From assembly GCF_903815225.1 (NCBI RefSeq), contig NZ_LR813084.1:6056001-6120000 (forward strand): a DNA stretch of 64,000 nt. Direction: 5' to 3'. The stretch is from Delftia tsuruhatensis (GTDB lineage: Bacteria; Pseudomonadota; Gammaproteobacteria; Burkholderiales; Burkholderiaceae_C). Shown here one piece after another: positions 30,422 through 40,127 of the stretch. The position numbers and the translations under genes are program-made. The notes under the pieces were generated by a model, which saw only the letters and a program-made list of their open reading frames with translations, was not told where the DNA came from and ran no database searches. The first letter of the stretch is position 1. The number at the start of each line of letters is the position of its first letter.

Positions 30422-31780
30422 ATGACCCTGGTACCCACCGAACAAAGCAGCCCCGCCTCCACACGCACCGATGCCGCCTGGCTCGATGCCCACTGGATGC
30501 CGTTCACCGGCAACCGCGAATTCAAGGCCAGGCCGCGCATGATCACGGGCGCCCAGGGCGCCTACTACACCGATGGCGAAGGCCGCAAGATCTTCGACGG
30601 CCTGTCGGGCCTGTGGTGCACGGGCCTGGGCCACGGCCGCCGCGAGATCTCCGACGCCATCGCACGCGCCGCCCAGCAGCTGGACTATGCGCCGGCCTTC
30701 CAGTTCGGCCACCCCGCCTCGTTCGCCCTGGCCAACAAGATCAAGGAGCTGACGCCCGCCGGCCTGGACCATGTGTTCTTCACGGGCTCGGGCTCGGAAG
30801 CGGCCGACACGGCGCTGAAGATGGCCCGCGCCTACTGGCGCGCCAAGGGCCAGGGCGGCAAGACCCGGCTGATCGGCCGCGAAAAGGGCTACCACGGCGT
30901 GAACTTCGGCGGCATCTCGGTGGGCGGCATGGTGGGCAACCGCAAGACCTTCGGCCAGGGCGTGGAGGCCGACCACCTGCCCCACACCCAGCCACCGCTG
31001 GGCTCCTTTCACAAGGGCCTGCCGGCCACCGACGGCCGCGCGCTGGCCGACCGGCTGCTGGACCTGATCGCCCTGCATGACGCCAGCAACATCGCCGCAG
31101 TCATCGTCGAGCCCTTCTCGGGCTCGGCCGGCGTGGTGATCCCCCCGGCCGGCTACCTGCAGCGCCTGCGCGAGATCTGCACGCAGAACAATATCCTGCT
31201 GATCTTCGACGAGGTCATCACGGGCTTCGGCCGCTGCGGCGCCATGACGGCGGCCGAGGCCTTCGGCGTCACGCCCGACATCATGAACATCGCCAAGCAG
31301 GTGACCAATGGCGCCCAGCCGCTGGGCGCCGTGGTGGCCAGCAAGGAGATCTACGGCACCTTCATGGCCGCTGGCGGCCCCGAGTACATGCTGGAGTTCC
31401 CGCACGGCTACACCTACTCGGCCCACCCCATCGCCTGCGCGGCGGGCGTGGCCGCGCTGGAGCTGCTGCAGCGCGAGGACGGCCCGGGCCGCGTGCGCGC
31501 GCTGGCCCCCTTCTTCGAGCAGGCCGTGCACAGCCTCAAGGGGGCCAAGCACGTGGCCGACATCCGCAACTTCGGACTGGCCGCGGGCTTCACCATCGAG
31601 GCCCTGCCCGGCGAGCCGGCGCGCCGTCCCTACGAGATCGCCATGAAGTGCTGGGACAAGGGCTTTTACGTGCGCTACGGCGGCGACACCATCCAGATCG
31701 CGCCGCCCTTCATCAGCGAGAAGGCCGAGATCGAGCGCCTGGTCAGCGCCCTGGGCGACGCCCTGGCCGAGACGAACTGA
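30422..31780 (+). CDS. Omega-amino acid--pyruvate aminotransferase
   Basis: Class III PLP-dependent aminotransferase that moves the terminal amino group of beta-alanine or similar omega-amino acids to pyruvate. 452 residues, normal length. HWMPFTGNREFKARPRM at the N-terminus, FTGSGSEAADTALKMARAYW for cofactor binding, IFDEVITGFGRCG with the PLP-contacting Asp, and lysine 292 in MNIAKQVTNGAQPLGAV as the Schiff-base residue; FPHGYTYSAHPIACAAG is nearly diagnostic for the omega-APT subgroup. The start at 30422 has GAGGAG six bases before it. A shared terminator separates it from the convergent Bug receptor gene. Confidence 0.92.
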   Translation: MTLVPTEQSSPASTRTDAAWLDAHWMPFTGNREFKARPRMITGAQGAYYTDGEGRKIFDGLSGLWCTGLGHGRREISDAIARAAQQLDYAPAFQFGHPASFALANKIKELTPAGLDHVFFTGSGSEAADTALKMARAYWRAKGQGGKTRLIGREKGYHGVNFGGISVGGMVGNRKTFGQGVEADHLPHTQPPLGSFHKGLPATDGRALADRLLDLIALHDASNIAAVIVEPFSGSAGVVIPPAGYLQRLREICTQNNILLIFDEVITGFGRCGAMTAAEAFGVTPDIMNIAKQVTNGAQPLGAVVASKEIYGTFMAAGGPEYMLEFPHGYTYSAHPIACAAGVAALELLQREDGPGRVRALAPFFEQAVHSLKGAKHVADIRNFGLAAGFTIEALPGEPARRPYEIAMKCWDKGFYVRYGGDTIQIAPPFISEKAEIERLVSALGDALAETN

Positions 31781-31796
31781 GCACCAGGCTTCCATG

Positions 31797-31833
31797 AAAA
31801 AGCCCCTGCGGCCTCGCGGCCCAGGGGCTTTTC
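31797..31833. terminator. Bidirectional terminator between aminotransferase and Bug receptor genes
   Basis: AAAAGCCCCT and AGGGGCTTTT form a perfect ten-base stem closing a GC-rich loop (GCGGCCTCGCGGCCC), with A-tract on the left and T-tract on the right, so it can stop transcription from both convergent genes. Confidence 0.92.
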
Positions 31834-31853
31834 GCATGGCAAGGGCGCCAGGA

Positions 31854-32882
31854 TCAGTCCAGCGTGATGCCCGCGTTCTTGATCACCTCGCGCCACTTGT
31901 CCACTTCCACGCGCAGGAACTGGGCCGAGGCATCGGGCTTGAGGCCCGAGGGCAGCACGCCCATGGCGTCGAGCTTTTCCTTGACCTCAGGGGCGGGCAG
32001 GGCCTTGGCGATCTCGGCGTAGAGCCTGTCCACGATGGGCTTGGGCGTGCCGGCGGGCACGGCCGCGAGGAACCAGGCGTCGGCCGTGAAGTCCTTGAGG
32101 CCGGCCTCGGACATGGTGGGCACGTCGGGCATGGATGGCAGGCGCTCGTTGTGGGCCACGGCCAGGGCGCGCACCTTGCCGGCCTTGAGCTGGGCGGCGA
32201 TGGTCACGGCCGTGAGAAAGCCGAAGTCGGTCTCGCCGGCGGCCAGCGACACCACCGAAGGCGCGCTGCCCTTGTAGGGCACATGGCCGACCCTGACCTT
32301 GGCCTGCATGGCGTACAGCTCGGCACCCAGGTGGTTGGGGCCGCCCGTGCCCGACGAGGGGTAGTTGAGCTTGCCGGGCTGGGCCTGGGCCGCCGCCGTC
32401 AGCTCCTTGAGCGAGTGGAACGGGCTTTGCGCGCCCACGGTCAGCACCAGCGGGCTGCGCGCCACCAGGCTGATGGGCGCGAAGTCGCGCAGCGGGTCAT
32501 AGGGCAGCTTGGTATACAGGCCCTTGGCCATGGCCATGCAGCCCACGTCGCCCAGCACCACGGTGTAGCCATCGGGCGGGGCCTTGGCCACGAGGTCGCA
32601 GCCGATGGTGCCGTTGGCGCCGGGCTTGTTGTCCACCACCACGGTGGCATGCATGCTCTCGCCGAGCTTTTGCGCCAGCAGGCGGCCCAGGATGTCGGTG
32701 GAGCCACCGGGCGCGAAGGGCACGACCAGGCGGATGGTCCTGGAGGGGTAGCTGCCCGCGCCCTGGGCCTGGACGGCGGGTGCCGCCAGCGTGGCGGCCA
32801 GCGCGGCGCCCACGGCAAGGGTGCGCCACAGGGCGGCGCGGCGGCCGAAAGCGGTGGAGGCAGAGGAAGTGGCTTGTCTCAT
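31854..32882 (-). CDS. Bug-family (TctC-like) periplasmic substrate-binding receptor
   Basis: Extracytoplasmic receptor of the tripartite tricarboxylate transporter superfamily, binding an unknown carboxylate or amide. 342 residues with a Sec leader ending APAVQAQ, then YPSRTIRLVVPFAPGGSTDI (residue about 45), the hallmark Bug opening, and the conserved VPYKGSAPSVVSLAAGETDF. No tctA/tctB membrane genes are in the window, so it is one of the many orphan Bug receptors typical of Burkholderiales. Upstream of its start lies a seven-base tandem repeat, and beyond that the GntR gene on the same strand. Confidence 0.93.
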   Translation of the reverse strand: MRQATSSASTAFGRRAALWRTLAVGAALAATLAAPAVQAQGAGSYPSRTIRLVVPFAPGGSTDILGRLLAQKLGESMHATVVVDNKPGANGTIGCDLVAKAPPDGYTVVLGDVGCMAMAKGLYTKLPYDPLRDFAPISLVARSPLVLTVGAQSPFHSLKELTAAAQAQPGKLNYPSSGTGGPNHLGAELYAMQAKVRVGHVPYKGSAPSVVSLAAGETDFGFLTAVTIAAQLKAGKVRALAVAHNERLPSMPDVPTMSEAGLKDFTADAWFLAAVPAGTPKPIVDRLYAEIAKALPAPEVKEKLDAMGVLPSGLKPDASAQFLRVEVDKWREVIKNAGITLD

Positions 32883-32910
32883 GGTGGTTTCTCGTCAATG
32901 CGTGAATGCG

Positions 32911-32966
32911 GGCGCGCGGCATGCGGCATGCGGCATGCGGCATGCGGCATGCGGCATGCGGCGCGC
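32911..32966. repeat. Heptanucleotide tandem repeat (GGCATGC)6 flanked by GGCGCGC
   Basis: Six perfect head-to-tail copies of GGCATGC at 32918-32959, with one degenerate unit GGCGCGC on each side. It ends 28 bases upstream of the Bug receptor ATG. A seven-base unit changes spacing by a non-integral helix turn when copies are gained or lost, so it could alter promoter or leader geometry. Confidence 0.9.
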
Positions 32967-33024
32967 GGCAGCATACCAGCAGCGCCGGGCCCCGAAAGCC
33001 TGGCGCTGACCGGCGCGGGACAGC

Positions 33025-33948
33025 TCAGGACGCCGCGCGCTTGCGCGGGGTGGCGGGGCGTTTGGCGGCGGCCTTCGCCGGCGCCTTCGCGGCCGCTTTC
33101 TTCACCGGCGCTGCGGCGGCCGCCTTGGCCGGCAGCTTCACCGCCTGCGCGGCACGGCGCGGACGCGGGCTGCGCAGGCTGTCGGCATCAAGGATGAGCC
33201 GCCCCTGGATGCGGCCCTTCATGCGCTTGACGCTGCTGGCCGCGTCGCGCATGTGCTGCTGCATCAGCGCGCGCACCTTGTCCACATCCCGCTCGCGCGC
33301 GGCCTGCACGATGTCGCGGTGGAACCGGGCATTGGCCTCGCCGAAGCGCCGGTGCTCGGCCTGCGGCGTGCGGTTGGCGAAGACGATGAGCTGGCGGATC
33401 ATCTCGTTGATCAGCTCGCAGGTGAAGCGCAGGAAGGGATTGGGGTTGGCGGCCGCCAGGATGTCGTGGAAGTTGACGTCCTCGCGGCGCTGGCTGACCA
33501 GGTCCTCGCTGCTTTGCGTGGGGTCGCAGCAGGCGATGCTGTGCTCCAGCGCGTCGAAGTCGGCATCGCTCAGGTGGGGCACGGCGCCCGCGGCCAGCTC
33601 GGGCTCCAGCATCTGGCGCACCGTGTAGATGTCGTCGATGGTCACCTCCTGGAAGAACAGGTAGTTCTGCATGAACTGCAGCGTGCGGTCCAGCGGCACC
33701 TCGACCACGGTGCCTCCGCCCGAAGGGCCCGTGGAGATGGTGATCAGGCCCTGCACCTCCAGCGATTTGAGGGCCTCGCGGATCGTGCCCTTGCTGACCT
33801 GGAACTGCGCCTGCAACTCGCTTTCGCGCGGCAGGCGATCGCCGGGGCTGAGGTTCTTCTCGGTGATGAGCCGCTTGATTTCCTGGGCCACGAGATCCGG
33901 GCGCTTGAGCTGCCGGATCGCCAGGGATGACGTCTTCTGTGTAGCCAT
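33025..33948 (-). CDS. GntR-family (FCD) regulator with a histone-H1-like C-terminal tail
   Basis: Transcription regulator. 307 residues: winged helix at about 10-80 (LITEKNLSPGDRLPRESELQ, VSKGTIREALKSLEVQGLI), FCD ligand domain at about 95-245 with the metal-type residues in DVNFHDILAAA, and HRDIVQAARERD, then a roughly 45-residue extension rich in Lys, Ala and Pro (KAAAKAPAKAAAKRPA) resembling AlgP/histone H1 tails. Standard FCD regulators stop near 250. The ATG at 33948 is chosen because the longer frame upstream lacks conserved sequence. It is divergent from the livKHMGF-amidase-peptidase operon, which it probably controls. Confidence 0.9.
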   Translation of the reverse strand: MATQKTSSLAIRQLKRPDLVAQEIKRLITEKNLSPGDRLPRESELQAQFQVSKGTIREALKSLEVQGLITISTGPSGGGTVVEVPLDRTLQFMQNYLFFQEVTIDDIYTVRQMLEPELAAGAVPHLSDADFDALEHSIACCDPTQSSEDLVSQRREDVNFHDILAAANPNPFLRFTCELINEMIRQLIVFANRTPQAEHRRFGEANARFHRDIVQAARERDVDKVRALMQQHMRDAASSVKRMKGRIQGRLILDADSLRSPRPRRAAQAVKLPAKAAAAAPVKKAAAKAPAKAAAKRPATPRKRAAS

Positions 33949-34007
33949 TGTGGATTGTTCTCCGGGAGGCGCCGGATCGTGTTCGCGCCCTTGCTGCATG
34001 CGGGTTT

Positions 34008-34022
34008 GGTGCAGTATGCACC
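34008..34022. promoter_or_regulatory. Candidate GntR operator GGTGCA-GTA-TGCACC
   Basis: Perfect six-base arms around three bases, 60 bases upstream of the gntR start in the gntR/livK divergent region. Short palindromes of about 15 bases with GGT...ACC ends are usual for FCD-type GntR regulators. A second, AT-rich palindrome lies 54 bases further on. Confidence 0.5.
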
Positions 34023-34075
34023 GCCGTGGCGCGTCACCGTGCGCGCCTAGGGTTAGCACGCGCCCTATTCGTGCT

Positions 34076-34091
34076 ATTTATCACTATAAAT
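34076..34091. promoter_or_regulatory. AT-rich palindrome ATTTAT-CACT-ATAAAT before livK
   Basis: Perfect six-base arms around four bases, about 100 bases before the livK ATG. It contains a TATAAA that could serve as a -10 element for the operon; no clear -35 was found. Confidence 0.4.
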
Positions 34092-34192
34092 ATGAATTGA
34101 GGAGCCTGCACGCACCCCCTTCCTTTGGCATGCAACTTGCTCTGAAAGCGTATCCGGGCCACCGCGCCTTCTGTCCCCACCACGGAGATTCC

Positions 34193-35398
34193 ATGCAACG
34201 TCGTCACCTCCTGCAACTCTCGGCGCTGGGCGCGCTGCCGGCCTCGCTGGGCCTGGGCCGCAGCGCCTGGGCGCAGTCCAAGGACAGCATCCAGTTCGCC
34301 TGCCCCGTGCCCATGTCGGGCGCCTTCGCGGCCAACGGCAAATTCGCGGACCTGGGCATGAAGCTGGCCATCGAGCAATACGGCAAGGCCCTGGGCCGCC
34401 CGCTGGCCTACACCGTGCTGGACACCGAGGGCAAGCCCGCCACGGCCGTGCGCAAGGTGCAGGAATCGGCCCAGCAGCAGGGCACGCGCTTCTTCGCGGG
34501 CGGCATCCTGTCGTCCGAGGCCCTGGCCATGGGCAAGGAGGCCGAGAAGGCCGGCGGCATCTTCATCACCACGGCGGGTGCCGACGAGATCACGGGCAAG
34601 GACTGCAACAGCGCCACCTTCCGCTGGTCGGCCCCCACCTTCGGCGCCATCGAGCAGACCGTGCGCCCGCTGATCGAGTCCCTGCCCAAGGCCAAACGCT
34701 GGTACACCATCACGCCGCAGTACGTGTTCGGCGACGGGCTGCTGACGGCGGCCAGGAACATCTTCAAGGAAAAGGGCATCGAGCATGTGGGCAACAGCTA
34801 CCACTCGCTGACCGAAAAGGAGTTCAGCGGCTACCTGACCAATGCCGTGGCCGCCAAGCCCGACGTGCTGCTGCTGCTGAACTTCGGCGCCCAGTCGTCG
34901 GACACGCTGCGCCAGGCCATCAGCTTCGGCATGAACAAGAACATGACCATCCTGATCGCCTGGGCCTCGGGGCTGGAGCAGTTCGAGTCGCTGGGCGCCG
35001 ACCTGTGCGACGGCGTGTACTTCGGCGCCCAGTACTGGCACACGGTGGATGCGCCGCTCAACCGCGAGCTGGTGCAGCGCTGCAACGACAAGTTCAAGGC
35101 CAATCCCAACTACAGCCTGGCCGGCCACTACATCTGCACCAAGCTGATGATCGATGCCATCGTCAAGGCGGGCACGGCCGATCCCAAGGCCGTGGTGGCC
35201 GCGCTCGAAGGCATGAAGTACCAGGGCCTGACGGGCGAGGAGGAAGTGCGCAAGGCCGACCACCAGGTGCTCAAGAGCTACTACCTGCTCAAGGGCAAGG
35301 CCAAGGCGAAGATGAAGAACAAGGACGACTACGTGGATGTCGTGAGTTCGGGGAAATCCTTTCTTCCCGTAGACCAGACCGGCTGCAAGCTGGCCTGA
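34193..35398 (+). CDS. Branched-chain amino acid-type ABC transporter, periplasmic binding protein
   Basis: Periplasmic receptor of the LivK/HAAT family for the ABC importer that follows. 401 residues; leader MQRRHLLQLSALGALPASLG with Arg pair, cleavage near AWAQ; ligand-binding fold begins IQFACPVPMSGAFAANGKFA and includes FFAGGILSSEAL and TSAG-like ITTAGADEITGKDC. Ends in a Lys-rich stretch. GGAGA lies 4 to 9 bases before the ATG at 34193. First gene of a seven-gene operon, divergent from the GntR regulator. Given the hydrolases downstream, the ligand may be an amide, peptide or N-carbamoyl compound rather than leucine. Confidence 0.9.
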   Translation: MQRRHLLQLSALGALPASLGLGRSAWAQSKDSIQFACPVPMSGAFAANGKFADLGMKLAIEQYGKALGRPLAYTVLDTEGKPATAVRKVQESAQQQGTRFFAGGILSSEALAMGKEAEKAGGIFITTAGADEITGKDCNSATFRWSAPTFGAIEQTVRPLIESLPKAKRWYTITPQYVFGDGLLTAARNIFKEKGIEHVGNSYHSLTEKEFSGYLTNAVAAKPDVLLLLNFGAQSSDTLRQAISFGMNKNMTILIAWASGLEQFESLGADLCDGVYFGAQYWHTVDAPLNRELVQRCNDKFKANPNYSLAGHYICTKLMIDAIVKAGTADPKAVVAALEGMKYQGLTGEEEVRKADHQVLKSYYLLKGKAKAKMKNKDDYVDVVSSGKSFLPVDQTGCKLA

Positions 35399-35498
35399 CC
35401 TTCCCCGGCCGCCACAGCGGCAAGGCGCCCTCCAACACTCCGCCCGCGCGGGGTGCGGGGTGGCCTGTGCCTGCGGCCTTCATCGTTTCGGACCCTGT

Positions 35499-36359
35499 AT
35501 GAGCATCTACCTGCTTCAGACCATCAACGGGATCGGCATCGGCATGCTGTATTTCCTGTTGGCCGTGGGCCTGTCCATCGTCTTCGGCCTGCTGCGCTTC
35601 GTGAACTTCGCGCATGGCGCCTTCTACCTGCTGGGCGCCTATTTCTGCTACCAGATGACGCGCTGGGGCCTGAGCTTCTGGCTGTCCCTGATCGTGGTGC
35701 CGCTGGCCGTGGGCGCGCTGGGCTGGCTGGTGGAAAAGCTCATGCTGCGCCATGTCTACGCCAAGGCGCACGAATTCCACATCATCGTCACCGTGGGCCT
35801 GGCCCTGGTGGTGCAGGAGCTGGTGATCCTGCAATGGGGTCCGCTGGGCGACAGCGTGGCCGTGCCCGAGCTGCTGCAGGGCGTGGTGATGTGGGGCAGC
35901 TTCGTCTATCCCAAGTACCGGCTGTTCGTGATCGGCTTCACCGCCGTGCTGGCCGTGCTGCTGTGGTGGCTGCTGGAGGGCACGCGGCTGGGCAGCGCGG
36001 TGCGTGCGGGCAGCGAGTCGACCGAGATGGTCTCGCTGCTGGGCATGAACGTGCTGCGCATCTTCAGCCTGGTGTTCGCGCTGGGCGCGGCCACGGCGGC
36101 GCTGGCCGGCGTGCTGGCCGCGCCCATCCGCGGGGCCGAGCCCTTCATGGGCGTGGAGGCCCTGGGCGTGGCCTTCGTGATCGTGGTCGTGGGCGGGCTG
36201 GGCAGCTTCGGCGGCGCGCTGGTCGGGGGCCTCTTGATCGGCATCGTGCAAAGCGTGATGAGCACGCTGTGGCCCGAGGGCGCGCGCCTGATGATCTACG
36301 TGGCCATGGCCGCCGTGCTGCTGCTGCGACCCCATGGCCTGCTGGGCCGCAAAGGATGA
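35499..36359 (+). CDS. LivH-type ABC transporter permease
   Basis: First membrane subunit of the importer. 286 residues, normal length. LivH marks: GIGMLYFLLAVGLSIVFGLL, RFVNFAHGAFYLLGAY near residue 35, and the C-terminal VVGGLGSFGGALVGGLLIG (EAA-like loop region). The frame opens 13 codons earlier, but MSIYLLQTINGIGIG at 35499 is the family start. Its stop overlaps the livM start (ATGA). Confidence 0.94.
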   Translation: MSIYLLQTINGIGIGMLYFLLAVGLSIVFGLLRFVNFAHGAFYLLGAYFCYQMTRWGLSFWLSLIVVPLAVGALGWLVEKLMLRHVYAKAHEFHIIVTVGLALVVQELVILQWGPLGDSVAVPELLQGVVMWGSFVYPKYRLFVIGFTAVLAVLLWWLLEGTRLGSAVRAGSESTEMVSLLGMNVLRIFSLVFALGAATAALAGVLAAPIRGAEPFMGVEALGVAFVIVVVGGLGSFGGALVGGLLIGIVQSVMSTLWPEGARLMIYVAMAAVLLLRPHGLLGRKG

Positions 36360-37357
36360 ACACCATGATGACCAGGCATTCCCATCTCCTCCTCGCGCTG
36401 GCCATCGTGGTCGCCATGCCGCTGTGCATGCAGTCGGGCTCGCTGGCCAGCGAGGTGCTGATCTTCGGCCTCGCGGCCATGGGCTGCAACCTGCTGCTGG
36501 GCTATACGGGCCTGCTGTCCTTCGGGCAGGGCATCTTCTTCGGCCTGGGCAGCTACACCATCGCCCTGCTGCTCACGCGCTGGCCGCTGCCCATGCCGCT
36601 GGCCCTGCTGGCGGCCACCGCCATGGGCGCGGCGGGCGCGGCCCTCGTGGGCTGGGTGGCCATACGCCAGCGCGGCACCTACTTCGTGATGCTGACCCTG
36701 GCCTTTGCGCAGATGTTCTACTTCATCGCCTACACGGCCACCGATCTCACGGGCGGCGACAACGGCCTGCTGGACGTGCCTCGCCCGGCCCTGTCGGTGG
36801 CCGGGCAGACGCTGTGGCCGCTGGCCTCGCCCTGGCAGTACTACGGCTTCGTGGCCGTGCTGTTCCTCGTGGTGTTCTGGCTGCTGCGCCGCGTCTGCGA
36901 CTCGGTGTTCGGCCGCACCCTGCTGGCCGTGCGCGACAACGAGGAGCGCGCCGCCGCCGTGGGCTACGACCTGCGCCTGCTCAAACTCCAGGCCTTCGTG
37001 ATCTCGGGCGCCGTGACCGGCCTGGCCGGCGCGCTGCACGCCATGATGACAGGCATCGCCCCGCTGTCCAATGCCGAGTACCACACCAGCGAGATGATCC
37101 TGGTGATGACCGTGATCGGCGGCACGGGCAACCTGCTGGCCTCGGTGCTGGGCGCGGCCTTCTATGTGCTGCTGGGCGACTGGCTGTCCACGCTGTGGCC
37201 GCGCTGGCTGCTGCTGCTGGGCGTGGTGCTGATGATCGTCAGCCTGGGACTGCAGCGCGGCTTGTGGGGCCTGGGCGAAAGCCTGTGGGGCCTGATGCGG
37301 CGCAAAGGACCGGCCGATGCCGCGCCCGTGGCCAAGACCAAGGGAGGCCAGGCATGA
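36356..37357 (+). CDS. LivM-type ABC transporter permease
   Basis: Second membrane subunit of the importer. 333 residues. LivM marks: AMGCNLLLGYTGLLSFGQGI near residue 41, GTYFVMLTLAFAQMFY, and VIGGTGNLLASVLGAAFYVL near the end. The ATG at 36356 overlaps the livH stop by the ATGA pattern, and its own stop overlaps livG the same way, so the four transporter genes are translationally coupled. The C-terminus adds a short charged tail. Confidence 0.94.
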   Translation: MNTMMTRHSHLLLALAIVVAMPLCMQSGSLASEVLIFGLAAMGCNLLLGYTGLLSFGQGIFFGLGSYTIALLLTRWPLPMPLALLAATAMGAAGAALVGWVAIRQRGTYFVMLTLAFAQMFYFIAYTATDLTGGDNGLLDVPRPALSVAGQTLWPLASPWQYYGFVAVLFLVVFWLLRRVCDSVFGRTLLAVRDNEERAAAVGYDLRLLKLQAFVISGAVTGLAGALHAMMTGIAPLSNAEYHTSEMILVMTVIGGTGNLLASVLGAAFYVLLGDWLSTLWPRWLLLLGVVLMIVSLGLQRGLWGLGESLWGLMRRKGPADAAPVAKTKGGQA

Positions 37358-38129
37358 GCACCGCCACCACCCCCATCCTGCTCGAAGCCGTGGGCGTAGA
37401 GAAGCGCTACGACAAGTTCGCCGCCCTGGCCGGCGTGGACCTCAAGGTCCGCGCCCACACCGTGCATTCGGTGATCGGCCCCAACGGCGCGGGCAAGACC
37501 ACCCTGTTCCACATGCTCACGGGCACCAAGAGCGTCAGCGGCGGGCGCATCGTGTTCGACGGCCACGACGTGACGCGCGAACCCGACCACCGGCGCGTGC
37601 GCCGCGGCATGGCACGGTCCTTTCAGGTCACCAGCCTGTTCCTGACCCTGTCCGTGCGCGAGAACCTGCGCCTGGCCGCGCAGGGCGTGGCGCCCGCCAG
37701 GGCGCTCGATTGCTGGAACGCGCCCGAGGGTCCGCGCGCCTGTGCCGAGACCGTGGCCGGCGTGCTCGCGCGCCTGGGGCTGGAGCGCCATGCGGACACG
37801 CCGGCCGGCAACCTCTCGCATGGCCAGCAGCGGCGCCTGGAGGTGGGCATGGCCCTGGCCGCGCGGCCCAAGGCCATCTTCCTGGACGAGCCGACCTCGG
37901 GCATGGGCATCGACGACCTGGACGAGATGAAGCGCCTGATCCAGGGCCTCAAGGACGAGCACACCGTGGTGCTCATCGAGCACAACATGAACATCGTCAT
38001 GGACATCTCCGACACCATCACCGTCATGCAGCAAGGCCGCGTGCTGGCCGAGGGCCTGCCGCACGAGATCCGCAGCGACGAGCGCGTGCGCAGCGCCTAT
38101 CTGGGCAACATGATCACGGGAGGCAAGGC

Positions 38130-38133
<4 letters not shown>
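37354..38133 (+). CDS. LivG-type ABC transporter ATPase
   Basis: Cytoplasmic ATPase subunit. 259 residues. Walker A GPNGAGKTT near residue 45, signature LSHGQ near 155 (a common variant of LSGGQ in LivG), Walker B AIFLDEPTSGMG near 172, and the H-loop LIEHNM near 208. Lies between livM and livF with ATGA overlaps at both ends. Confidence 0.95.
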
Positions 38134-38837
<704 letters not shown>

Positions 38838-38867
38838 TCCACCTTTTTTGCATCGCCAGGAGCCCCC

Positions 38868-40127
38868 ATGGATCTCAGTACCCCCAACGCCACCGCCGCG
38901 CTGCGCACCGACGGCGCCCGCCTGTGGCAATCGCTGATGGAGCTGGCGCGCATCGGCGCCACGCCCAAGGGCGGCGTGTGCCGCCTGGCGCTGACCGACC
39001 TGGACCGCCAGGGCCGGGACCTCTTCGTGCAATGGGCGCGCGAGGCCGGCTGCAGCATCCGCGTCGATGCCATCGGCAACATCTTCGCGCGCCGCGCGGG
39101 CGTGGATGACGCGCTGCCGCCCGTGATGACGGGCAGCCACATCGACACCCAGCCCACGGGCGGCAAGTTCGACGGCAACTACGGCGTGCTGGCGGGCCTG
39201 GAGGTGCTGCGCACCCTCAACGAGGCCGGCGTGCGCACGCGCGCCCCGCTGGAGGTGGCCGTGTGGACGAACGAGGAAGGCTCGCGCTTCGTGCCCGTGA
39301 TGATGGGCTCGGGCGTGTTCGCGGGCGCCTTCACGCTGGAGCACGCGCTGGCCCAGCGCGATGCCCAGGGCGTGAGCGTGGGCGAGGCGCTGGCCGCCAT
39401 CGGCTATGCAGGCCAGGCCGGCCCCGCCCATGCCGTGGGCGCCTATTTCGAGGCCCATATCGAGCAGGGCCCGGTGCTGGAAAAGCACGGGTGCGTGATC
39501 GGCGTGGTCAGCGCCGCCCTGGGCCAGCGCTGGTACGACGTCACCGTGCAGGGCATGGAGGCCCATGCCGGCCCCACGCCCATGGAGCTGCGCCGCGACG
39601 CGCTGCTGGCTGCCAGCGAGCTGGTGGCCGAGGTCCACCGCATCGCCCTGGACCGCCTGCCGCATGCACGCGGCACGGTGGGTTCGCTGCAGGTGTTCCC
39701 CGACTCGCGCAACGTGATCCCGGGGCGCGTGCGGCTCAGCGTGGACCTGCGCGCGCCCGACGACGAGCAATTGCTGGACATGGACGCCGCGCTGCGCGCG
39801 GCCTGCGAGCGCATCGCCGCCGCGCGCGGCGTGGAGGTCGGCGTGGAGCAGGTGGTCTACTTCCCGCCCCAGCCCTTCACGCCCCACCTGGTCGAGGCCG
39901 TGCGCGCCAATGCCGCCGACCTGGGCTACAGCGCCATGGACGTGGTCAGCGGCGCGGGCCACGATGCCGTCTACGTGGCGCGCCTGGCACCGACCGCCAT
40001 GATCTTCGTGCCCTGCGCCGACGGCATCAGCCACAACGAGATCGAGGACGCCGAGCCTGCCCATCTGGAGGCCGGCTGCAACGTGCTGCTGCGCGCCATG
40101 CTGGCAGCGGCCGGAGTGGTGTCATGA
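38868..40127 (+). CDS. M20-family amidohydrolase, N-carbamoyl-L-amino-acid hydrolase type
   Basis: Zinc-dependent cytoplasmic amidase of the hydantoinase/carbamoylase family (HyuC/AmaB; also includes allantoate amidohydrolase and beta-ureidopropionase). 419 residues, normal length. Metal ligands sit in GSHIDTQPTGGKFDGNYG near residue 88 and WTNEEGSRFVPVMMGS near 130; the dimerisation lid begins around 215 (VTVQGMEAHAGPTPMELRRD). It follows livF by 30 bases and overlaps the next gene (ATGA), tying it to the uptake operon. Exact substrate unknown; an N-carbamoyl or ureido compound is the likeliest class. Confidence 0.88.
   Translation: MDLSTPNATAALRTDGARLWQSLMELARIGATPKGGVCRLALTDLDRQGRDLFVQWAREAGCSIRVDAIGNIFARRAGVDDALPPVMTGSHIDTQPTGGKFDGNYGVLAGLEVLRTLNEAGVRTRAPLEVAVWTNEEGSRFVPVMMGSGVFAGAFTLEHALAQRDAQGVSVGEALAAIGYAGQAGPAHAVGAYFEAHIEQGPVLEKHGCVIGVVSAALGQRWYDVTVQGMEAHAGPTPMELRRDALLAASELVAEVHRIALDRLPHARGTVGSLQVFPDSRNVIPGRVRLSVDLRAPDDEQLLDMDAALRAACERIAAARGVEVGVEQVVYFPPQPFTPHLVEAVRANAADLGYSAMDVVSGAGHDAVYVARLAPTAMIFVPCADGISHNEIEDAEPAHLEAGCNVLLRAMLAAAGVVS

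Noticed and set aside
32911-32966. Short tandem repeats considered as a CRISPR array
   Set aside because: Units are 7 bases head to tail without spacers, and no cas genes are present.
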